Of a stretch of 64,000 nucleotides of DNA, positions 56,141 to 64,000 are shown one piece after another. The notes under the pieces are model-generated. The model was not told the origin of the DNA. It saw only the letters and a list, made by a program, of their open reading frames with translations, and ran no database searches. The translations under genes and the position numbers were made by a program. The stretch is from Alitta virens (lineage: Eukaryota > Annelida > Polychaeta > Phyllodocida > Nereididae), in assembly GCA_932294295.1 (NCBI GenBank), contig OW028584.1, forward strand, positions 27,000,970 through 27,064,969, in the 5' to 3' direction. The number at the start of each line of letters is the position of its first letter. Positions within the stretch are counted from its first letter, which is position 1.

Positions 56141-58377
56141 GGCCATATATATATGGGCAGGAATCGGTGCTTTTACGCACTGATCATCGTGCCCTGCTGT
56201 GGTTACAGAACTTTAAAGATGCCGAAGGGATGCTGGCCCGATGGCTAGCCTCATTGGCTGAATATGATTTCAAAATAGAGTACAGGGAGAGCAAGAAGCA
56301 TGGGAACGCCAATGGCTGCTCTAGAATTCCTGTCAGGAAGTGCCCACGGGGCGATTGCCCTGACCCTGGGCATGGAGATCCTGAGGTCAAAGTAGCCCTA
56401 GTCCAGTGGAACTCAAATTGGGCTCACACTTTTGTGAGGCCCTGGGAAAGGCCCACCAAGATGCCCCCACACCCGCCGCCTGGAGAGACCAAAAGGGTGG
56501 TCGCAGTGGCCACACCCTTTCCCCCTCAGTTCAGAGAGTCCCTCACCATTGAGACTTCGGAGGACGGAGATGAAGCAATAGATGAGGTTTTGCAAGGGAT
56601 TAGCAACCTGTTTGCTGAAAAGATTGAGGGGTCCAGTGGTAAAGGGGTTTCGCAGGTCCTGGGTCCGAACTGGATGAGCTCTTGGTCAGTTGATGAAATA
56701 GTGGTCGCGCAACAGGGCGACGCAGCAATAGGGTTAATGATGAGTTGGGTGAAAGAAGGAACGAGGCCCCCTTATGCAGAGATAGCCGGAAAGGCAGGTT
56801 TAGTTAGAGATTTATGGGCCCAATATTACCATATGCGTTTAATACAGGGCCAGCTGTACAGGGATCACAAATTGCCCACCGGAGAGAAAGTTGATCAACT
56901 AGTGGTGCCTACAAAATTACGAAGAGAGATTTTTCAGCACATACATGAGAAAGGACTGAGGGCTCACATGGGAATTAACAGCACAGTGGCCAAGGTACGC
57001 AAGAGGTTCTATTGGCCCGGGTACAAAGAGGATATAGTCCGCTGGGTAGGATGGTGTCACAAGTGTCAGAGGCGTAGGCCCATAGGGCGCTCAAGAGCGC
57101 CCCTGAGGCAGCTGCCAGTGGGAATGCCTATGGAAAGAATGGCTGTGGACATCATGGGCCCTCTCCCTGTCACCAAATTAGGAAATAAGTACATAGTCGT
57201 CATTGCTGATTATTTCACAAAATGGACAGAGGCTTTTTCCCTGCCGAACCAAGAGGCATTAACAGTAGCTGATTGCTTAGTTACCCAAGTTGTCCTTCGG
57301 TTTGGGGCCCCTTACCAACTACACAGTGATCAAGGAACGAATTTTGAGTCGAAGTTGTTCAAGAGCATGTGTGAGTTATTGGGCGTAGCCAAGACCCGGA
57401 CTACAGCCTATCACCCCCAAAGCGATGGGCTGGTAGAAAGATTCAACAGGTCTTTACAGGATATGTTGGCCAAATTAGTGAATGATTATCGAGATAATTG
57501 GGACGATGTTCTGCCCTATGTGATGTGTGCTTACAGGGCCACCCCGCAACATTCAACTGGCGTTACGCCCAATAAGTTGATGTTGGGGAGGTAGGCCCTC
57601 CTGCCAATTGATTTATTGTATGGCCATGTTCTGCAGGATCGGCCCACCTGTCCTGTGGAATACGTGGAATGGATGAGGGATGCAATGGATGCCTCCTTTG
57701 CAAATTGTCGTGCCCAGCTGCAGAAGGCTGCGCAGAGACAAGCCAAGCACTACAACCGATTGTCAACTGATCAATTTTATCAGACTGGTGATTGGGTATT
57801 GCTCTTTTATCCGCCCCTGGCCAAGCAGAAATTGGGTCTGAAATTTTTGGGTCCCTATAGAATTGTACGAAAGATAGGGGAAGTCAATTATGAGATTGAA
57901 TCCCCGGCCTCAGGAAAATCTCAGGAGGTTCATGTCAATCAATTGAAACCATATTTATCCGAGGTAAAAGACGGGGATCTAGCTCAGATCCTGAATCCGC
58001 CACTGACTGACCCGTATACAGACCCCTGCTTGTACGGTGGTGATAGCCAGGCCGCCCCCTTGCCTGGATGTGAAGATCCGCCCCTGAGGCTGAGGCGTGG
58101 AGTTTCACAGGCCACGCCTCCTGAAGCTGGGGAGCCAGAGGTGGCCCCCACAGGCCACGTGGAGCTGGAAGGGGTGGAGGAATGTTCAGACCACGTGGCG
58201 CCCCAGGATGGCCCCCCTGCTAGTAGCAAAAAGACTGACCACGCGGTCGCGGACGCTAGAGGGGACAGGGTCCAAAGAACAAGGAACCCTCCTTTGGATC
58301 CCGAGGCTGCTCCCTATGTCCCAACCAGACATAGGCAGCCTCCAAAACGATATGGTCACAATGTGGGGTTCGATTAA
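56110..58377 (+). pseudogene. Gypsy RNase H remainder and integrase, one stop codon
   Basis: RNase H continues with LLRTDHRALLWLQNF. Its last conserved site reads GNANGCSR where active elements usually have GNAD, so a catalytic Asp seems changed to Asn. Integrase follows: zinc-binding HX6HX29CX2C (56,944-57,066), then catalytic Asp at 57,148, Asp at 57,328 and Glu at 57,436, exactly DD35E spacing. A TAG at 57,592-57,594 breaks the frame. Beyond it is a GPY/F-type module (LKFLGPYRIVRKIGEVNYEI). The tail of about 100 residues is Pro/Glu-rich and ends RYGHNVGFD. No chromodomain. Confidence 0.88.
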
Positions 58378-59454
58378 GAACCCCTGTTCATCTATTTTGT
58401 CATGTAAAATAAGATGGTGCTTTAAGTAAAAGTAGGACAACAGTATTTTTAGGAAACAGGGCCCTCTCTTGCTGTCGTATTAATTTATGGCAGTGAAGTT
58501 GCTTCCTTTAAAGACTGTGTAATTCGCGAAGTGTATAGAAAGGAGTGAACTGGTCTCTGATATATTTGTATGTGAATATATATATATATAGAAGTGGCTA
58601 AGCATGTACCTATAGTGGGGAAATACTAAAAATGATGCTATTGTGACCATAGGTCATTTTGTAGGTTTAGCTTCACTCGCCCGAGAATAATAGTATGTCC
58701 AACTATTAGGGAATGCAAAATAATTGTAAAAAAACATGCGGTTGGAGTGACTTTGATTCGTGAGAAGAATGAAGTGGCTGAAAAAAATGGGAAGTGATTA
58801 ATGGTGCTTCTTGGGTTCCACAGGGTTGCGATAGCAACCCGGGTGTAATTGAAAGATATGGGAGTAATGTGAGTTAGACAAATGTTCGTCATATGGTCAT
58901 GTCTTTTCGTCAAGTTGTTATTATGGGAACAGTGACAGATGGAAACGCCTGAGAATCAGATAGTGTTGAGTTTATCGCACGCTAATGACTTTAGCAAGTG
59001 TATCTTGGCTGTCATCCCACGGGACAAAAAGGGGGGGGGGGTAAAGAGAAACACGTGGTTTTGGCACTTAAAACTAGCAAATTTGATGGTGTCCTTTTGA
59101 CCCCTGGTCGGTCTCAGCCAAGTCTCTAATTGGGGGACAAAGAGCCAGTGTCTCCTCAAAAGTGTCAAACCCCCCGGTTACAGACCACCCCCGCTGGTGG
59201 GAGGTAGATTTTGGAGGGAAAATGCATTTGATGACTGTCATAATGCCAAAAAAGGGGGGGGGGGGGAAACGTCTGGGTGACACAGCGTCCCCCTGCCTCA
59301 CTCCGACTTGGACCTTTGATTAAGAAGGACATACCAGAGACGACCAGTGAATTGAAGAATATTATTTAACCAAGAACCTGAAAAAAAATTGGAATCGAAG
59401 CAGAACATTGGGGCCCCTGAGCCCCCGACTCTCCGTGATCCTGTCCGAGAAGCC
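58378..59454 (+). other. Spacer between pol and the third ORF, with two polypurine tracts
   Basis: About 1.08 kb without a protein-like frame. Two purine runs, A5G11 (59,026-59,041) and A6G13A3 (59,248-59,269), look like candidate polypurine tracts, the plus-strand primer sites that sit just before a 3' LTR. If the second one is used, the LTR would be about 2.7 kb and would contain the third ORF. 'cgaagcag|aacatt' at about 59,402 could serve as a splice acceptor for that ORF. Confidence 0.45.
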
Positions 59455-61059
59455 ATGGCCACGGCAGGGATCACGGACCTGGATTTATCGGTCAATGAGG
59501 ACGAGGTGGAGGTGCTCTGTGGCGAGGCCTATTGGGAGTCTGATAGACTCTCTGCGACCCAGGACCGAATTTGGTCTTACATGGGGTCTCGAGAGTATTT
59601 CATGGACTCCCCTGAAGCCATCACGGAGGCCAATCTCAACAGGATGAGCCCCCAGGAGGTGCTAATCTACACCTCCCCCTGCATGGCCAAGTTTAGGAGG
59701 TACCTTCGGGTGCCCCCCCTTAGGGCTGACGTGCCCATCCTGCTGGACAGCATTTTGGAGGAAATGGGGCCAGAGATTAAAATGGAAGGTGTGTTGCGGG
59801 TGGTGGGAGAAAAACCATGGTACAAGGAATCCGTGGTCTCCCAAGCACCCCACTCTGCCCTGGCCGCCCCAAGAGGGGACACCCCACCTGGGGTAGTCCG
59901 GCCATTCAGCCCCATAACACCAGTGTCCAGCCCCAGGCGTCCAGAAGATGAGCCAGAGGACGTGGACTTGGGTGAGCCCGCCACTCCACGTGGGCCTTGC
60001 CCCCCTGGGCCACTGGCCCCGATGACTCCCCTGCCTATGGAAACTGTGGCATGTGTAGGGTGCCCCCCTCAGGGGCCCCAAATACCACCCTTTCCCCTGG
60101 AGAGACTGCAACCGGCGGAGGACAAGAGCCAGAGGCAGGAGGACAAGAGCCAGACGCCCAAGGAAGGGCCAGCACCGACGCCCAAGCCAGCCCAGATGGA
60201 GACGCCTGCGAAGGAGAATCGGGAGCCCCTTGCAGAGGCCTCTCCAGGCGTCTTCCGATGCTCCCAGTGCGGGAAATGGGTGACAACAAGGAAAGCCCTG
60301 ATGAGGCATCAGGCTGTTACCCACAGCAGCAGCTTTCGGGGCTTCCAGTGCCCAAGATGCCCAGCCACTTTCCTGTTCGATCGGAAAAGGAACTTCGAGA
60401 GGCACCTGAGGTTGACACATGGACTGAGGGGTGGAGAGGCTGCGGGGATAGCAGCCGCCACCCCAGTCCGGGTGGTCAGTGGGGCGAATTCTGACAGCTC
60501 CCTGCCACCTAGCCCCTTGCAGCCGGCTCGCTCCGCTCCTGCCAGTGGAGACACGTCGAGGAAGCCCCCAGTGGCTGTTACACCAACGAGGACTGTGCCC
60601 CAGAAACAGGTGCCTTCCCTCATGGATTTGCCCCTTACCTGGGCCGAGGCAACCACCAGAGGAACAGGGATCATCACAGTGGTAAACCCCGGTCTCCCTA
60701 TCGGGAGGGGAAAAGCCCTGGAAACGAGGGTTGTACGGCCAGGAAGTCCCCTCGTACCTGTCACCCCCGGCTCCGCCCCTGCCCCTGCACCTCTGCAGAT
60801 ATCGGCCCGATCCACGCCCGGCAATTGGGAGGTCAAGTACCACGATTTGGTCAGAGACACGCAACAGCGAATCCGAGCCCAGACAGCTGAAAACCAGCAA
60901 TTGCTCGAGGCGACCAGAAAAGAGCTGAGGGCTGAGCGGGAAAAACAGGCAGGGGCCGAGTCTCAGGTGGACGCTCTATTGGCAGAAGTCCAGAGACTCA
61001 CCTGTGAGCGAGTGAGGCTTTGGGAGGAGATGAAACGGGGGAGAGGCCCCCCCAGCTAG
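59455..61059 (+). CDS. Third ORF of the Gypsy element: C2H2 zinc-finger protein with coiled coil
   Basis: An intact 534-residue ORF starts from an ATG in near-ideal context (gccATGG). The frame is open further upstream to 59,356, so splicing into it is possible. Residues about 1-125 form an acidic, possibly folded domain I do not recognise. About 125-265 is Pro/Glu-rich linker. Two C2H2 fingers follow: CSQCGKWVTTRKALMRH...H (CX2CX12HX4H) and CPRCPATFLFDRKRNFERH...H (CX2CX14HX4H). A further Pro/Ser/Ala linker leads to a C-terminal coiled coil of about 75 residues (VKYHDLVRDTQQRIRAQTAE onward). There is no membrane segment or signal peptide, so it is not an envelope protein. Nucleic-acid binding and self-association are inferred. 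It stands in the env position but has stayed open while gag-pol decayed. Alternatives: captured host gene, or an element regulator. Confidence 0.75.
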   Translation: MATAGITDLDLSVNEDEVEVLCGEAYWESDRLSATQDRIWSYMGSREYFMDSPEAITEANLNRMSPQEVLIYTSPCMAKFRRYLRVPPLRADVPILLDSILEEMGPEIKMEGVLRVVGEKPWYKESVVSQAPHSALAAPRGDTPPGVVRPFSPITPVSSPRRPEDEPEDVDLGEPATPRGPCPPGPLAPMTPLPMETVACVGCPPQGPQIPPFPLERLQPAEDKSQRQEDKSQTPKEGPAPTPKPAQMETPAKENREPLAEASPGVFRCSQCGKWVTTRKALMRHQAVTHSSSFRGFQCPRCPATFLFDRKRNFERHLRLTHGLRGGEAAGIAAATPVRVVSGANSDSSLPPSPLQPARSAPASGDTSRKPPVAVTPTRTVPQKQVPSLMDLPLTWAEATTRGTGIITVVNPGLPIGRGKALETRVVRPGSPLVPVTPGSAPAPAPLQISARSTPGNWEVKYHDLVRDTQQRIRAQTAENQQLLEATRKELRAEREKQAGAESQVDALLAEVQRLTCERVRLWEEMKRGRGPPS

Positions 61060-62033
61060 GCTGGCCGCCCGGTCGCTATAGGGGCCTCCCCAGACCCCTC
61101 CCCAGACAACATGATGACGACCCCAGCACGCCCCTCAACATGGAATTGAACTAGAACAGACATAAAGGAATGGACCCCAGTGGATACGCCCCTGAAACGG
61201 ATTATAAATTGGATTGTGTCTGACTATAAACTGTCATGTGTTGTAGACAAGAACGAAACACCAGAAATCTGGATTTTGGTAACAATAACACTGTGGCTGT
61301 CAGTTTGACAGCTGGCCCAGGATATGGGGCCAAACGTCACAACGCAATGGCGAGGAATAGTGAACTTTATTGTGAACTTTATAGTGAACTTTATTGTGTT
61401 CAGGCTGAGATTGTGCTCGCCCGTGGCGAGAGAACTAGTGAGTATTAACTTTATGTCAACTTAAAATTGCAGATAGGTGTCCATTCCTCTCCGAGTTAAA
61501 AATGTTGATTCATGTTGGGTGGGTCACACAAGCGTGCACATAATTGATTGGGGTTGTTCCAATTGTTATCTGTTATTTGTGTCTTTACTGTTTGATTGTT
61601 GTTGCTCTGATCGCCAGCCACACGTCCTCCATGTTGTTAGATTAGAAAAAAATGAGACTATTGTTTATACATTAGAAATGTCGGATGTATTTTGTGAAAA
61701 CCAATGTAGCCGTAATGATACATTTGGGTGCCTTAAGGTCTCCATCACTCTTCCCCAAGGCATGAGGACATGCCTTCTCATTGGGAGGGTGTGATGTGGT
61801 GACCTGCATCCCCTTAAAATTCGAAATGTTAAGCCGTTGACCTAGAATGCGGGGCATGTCGCTGCCACAGCGTGGACCCCACGTGATGGGGGTTGCTGGC
61901 GCTAGAAGGCGTCATCTCAAGTAGTAAGATCTTTGTAGGGCTAGAGATAGGACGTGTGTGTTGGGGCAGGGCGTAATAAAACATGTGAACTTGAATCCTT
62001 GTCTTGGTCTGAGTCCATTCCAGAGGGACCCTA
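61060..62033 (+). other. 3' region of the Gypsy element (3' UTR / LTR)
   Basis: No protein-like frame. AATAAA lies at 61,975-61,980. A short tandem 'gtgaactttat(t/a)' triplet occurs near 61,359-61,396. The U3, R and U5 limits cannot be set from a single copy. The segment probably ends at 'ccctaca', where the minisatellite begins. Confidence 0.5.
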
Positions 62034-63720
62034 CACTTTAAATTGACTTATTAGAAAGTTGGAATTTGACTTATTAGAAAGCTGTACTTTGACTCGTTAG
62101 AAATTTGGGCTCTAACTTATTAGAAAGTTTGGCTTTGACTTATTAGAAAATTGAACTTTGACTTATTAGAAAGTTGTGCTTTGATTTATTAGAAAGTTGG
62201 GCTTTAAATTAACTTATTGAAAAGTTGGGTTTTGACTTTTTAGAAAGTTGAGCTTTGACTAATAAGAAAGCTGTACTTTGACTCATTAGAAAGTTGCTCT
62301 CTGACTTAGAAAGTTAGAAAGTTATGCTTTAAATTGACTTATTAGAAAGTTGAGCTTTGACTTATTAGAAAGCTGTACTTTGACTTATTAGAAAATTGTG
62401 CTTTCACTGATTAGAAAGTTGAGCTTTGACCTATAAGAAAGTTGTGCTTTATATTGACTGATTAGAAAGTTGAGCTTTGACTTATTAGAAAGTTGAGGTT
62501 TGGTTTAAATTGACTTATTAGAAGTTGGGCTTTGACATATTAGAAAGTTGAGTTTTTGACTTATTAGAAAGTTGGGCTTTGATTTATTAGAAAGTTGGGC
62601 TTGAAATTAACTTATTAGAAAGTTGGGTTTTGACTTATTTTAAAATTGAGCTTTGACTTATTACAAAGCTGTACTTTGACTCATTAGAAAGCTTTGACTT
62701 ATTAGAAAGTTGGACTTTGACTCATTAGAAAGCTTTGACTTATTAGAAAGTCGGGCTTTGACTGATTACAAAGCTAACTTTGACTTATTAGAAAGTTGGG
62801 CTTTGACTTATTAGAAAGTTGGGCTTTGATTTATAATTAGAAAGCTGTACTTTGACTTATTAGAAAGCTGTACTTTGACCTATTAAAAAGCTGTACTTCG
62901 ACTTATTAGAAAGCTTTACTTTGACTTATTATAAAGTTGGGCTTTGACTTATTAGAAAGTTGTACTTCGACTTATTAGAAAGCTGTACTCTAACTTATTA
63001 TAAAGTTGTGCTTTGACTTATTAGAAAGCTGTACTTTGACCTATTAAAAAGCTGTACTTCGACTTATTAGAAAGCTTTACTTTGACTTATTATAAAGTTG
63101 GGCTTTGACTTATTAGAAAGCTGTACTTGACTCATTAGAAAGTTGCGCTCTGACTTATTAGAAAGTTATGCTTTGACTTATTAGAAAGTTGTGCTTTGAC
63201 TTATTAGAAAGTTAAGTTTTGACTTATTAGAAAGTTGGGCTTTAAATTGACTTATTAGAAAGTTGGGCTTTGACTTATTAGAAAGTTGAGCTTTGACTGA
63301 TTAGAAAATTGAGCTTTGACTTATTAGAAAGTTGTGCACTATATTGACTTATTAGAAAGTTGAGCTTTGTTTATTAGAAAGCTGTACTTGACTCATTAGA
63401 AAGTTGCGCTCTGACTTATTAGAAAGTTGGGCATTGACCTGTTAGAAAGTTTTGGTTTAAATTGACTTATTAGAAAGTTGGGCTTTGACATATTAGAAAG
63501 TTGAGTTTTTGACTTATAATTAGAAAGCTGTACTTTGACTTATTAAAAAGCTGTACTTCGACTTATTAGAAAGCTTTACTTTGACTTATTATAAAGTTGG
63601 GCTTTGACTTATTAGAAAGTTGTACTTCGACTTATTAGAAAGCTGTACTCTAATTTATTATAAAGTTGTGCTTTGACTTATTAGAAAGTTGGGCTTTGAC
63701 TTTCAAGAAAGTAGATCTGT
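62034..63720. repeat. 23-bp minisatellite array
   Basis: About 70 units of roughly 'gacttattagaaagttgggc' plus 'ttt', with two main variants (…agttgggcttt… and …agctgtacttt…) and occasional 'aaattgacttatt' extensions. Blocks of units are themselves repeated: segments near 62,870-62,990, 63,020-63,120 and 63,530-63,660 share the same variant order. No coding capacity. Confidence 0.95.
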
Positions 63721-64000
63721 TACTTATTAGGCTCTGACTGCTGCTTATGGCAAAATTTCGCTGAAAACAGGTGTAAATTTAGGTAATAGTTATATCCCGG
63801 GTAGGAGGATCGAGTTAACTAAAATAACAAAGATGGTGGGATATAGGCCTGACCCCCAACTTAGAGAATATAACTAACCGTATACTAATTTATTTGATTG
63901 TTTAAGTGCTGTTATTTTGCAAGTAAAGAACTATTTGCACTCACGAGGAAGTAAGCTAACATTTTCGTTAGTTTTCCTTTTGTACTGAGAGGGATATAAC
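63721..64000. other. Unassigned sequence at the window end
   Basis: Leaves the minisatellite and continues as mixed-composition DNA ('tatcccgggtaggaggatcg', 'gatggtgggatataggcctg'). No exon of the VWA gene is recognised. Confidence 0.4.

Larger units (their letters stand above)
53157..62030 (+). mobile_element. Gypsy-type LTR retrotransposon, 5'-truncated, with an extra zinc-finger ORF
   Basis: Order on the plus strand: gag, protease, RT, RNase H, integrase, spacer, an intact third ORF, then a 3' end with a polyadenylation signal at 61,975-61,980. PR-RT-RH-IN order defines Gypsy (Metaviridae) elements. Composition is clearly GC-richer than the flanking host DNA. There is no 5' LTR or primer-binding site: gag starts abruptly against the YR element. 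The 3' LTR cannot be delimited without its partner. A 'ccctaca' followed by minisatellite at about 62,033 may be its end. gag-pol holds at least two frameshifts and two stops. Confidence 0.85.

Noticed and set aside
59662..60900. 412-codon minus-strand ORF antisense to the zinc-finger ORF
   Set aside because: GC-rich antisense frame. Trp/Gly/Arg-rich composition without a domain, whereas the sense frame has C2H2 fingers and a coiled coil.
59455..61059. The third Gypsy ORF as an envelope gene
   Set aside because: No signal peptide, membrane-spanning segment or cleavage-site-like feature. Zinc fingers and coiled coil point to an intracellular protein.

Overview
The window looks like nuclear DNA of a marine invertebrate animal. 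The host genes have short coding exons separated by GT-AG introns. The background is AT-rich and full of microsatellites, tRNA-derived SINEs and small inverted-repeat transposons, and it carries a tyrosine-recombinase (YR) retrotransposon and a Gypsy retrotransposon. Ankyrin-plus-death-domain proteins and YR retroelements are common in echinoderms, hemichordates, cephalochordates, cnidarians and molluscs. I cannot place the species and treat the deuterostome-invertebrate guess as inference. No rRNA gene, functional tRNA gene, CRISPR array or bacterial operon was seen.

Layout. Positions 1-29,100 are gene-poor. They hold simple-sequence tracts (TTTC, TTCC, GATA/GACA, AAGT, CCTAT and a compound CCTAT/GACA array), two tRNA-derived SINE families in both orientations, several foldback or MITE-like elements, and a few promoter-like islands. 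Positions 29,170-32,020 hold an intact three-exon gene for a 390-residue protein with about eight membrane segments, behind a promoter rich in CRE-like and CCAAT motifs. Positions 32,400-39,300 are again repeats: a MITE with a perfect 8-bp target duplication, a direct repeat pair about 0.94 kb apart, SINEs and a LINE 3' fragment. Positions 39,478-44,471 hold an intact five-exon gene for a 510-residue ankyrin-repeat protein with a C-terminal death domain, probably a signalling adaptor. Positions 47,120-47,473 hold the promoter and first coding exon of a gene whose product begins a von Willebrand factor A (VWA) domain. Its remaining exons are not visible.

The last 16 kb is mostly retroelement. 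A broken YR retrotransposon (gag, reverse transcriptase-RNase H, tyrosine recombinase) lies on the minus strand at about 48,438-53,150. It meets, head to head, a 5'-truncated Gypsy element on the plus strand at about 53,160-62,030. The YR element has an in-frame 66-nt candidate intron joining its RNase H and recombinase parts, and a 107-bp direct repeat pair at its 3' end. The Gypsy element carries gag, protease, RT, RNase H and integrase, all with breaks, followed by a long intact extra ORF of 534 residues with two C2H2 zinc fingers and a C-terminal coiled coil. That extra ORF, kept open while gag-pol has decayed, is the most unusual item here. A 1.7-kb array of a 23-bp minisatellite follows directly.

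Only the two multi-exon genes and the zinc-finger ORF look intact as protein-coding units. Exon joins were worked out by hand from splice signals and reading phase, with no transcript data.
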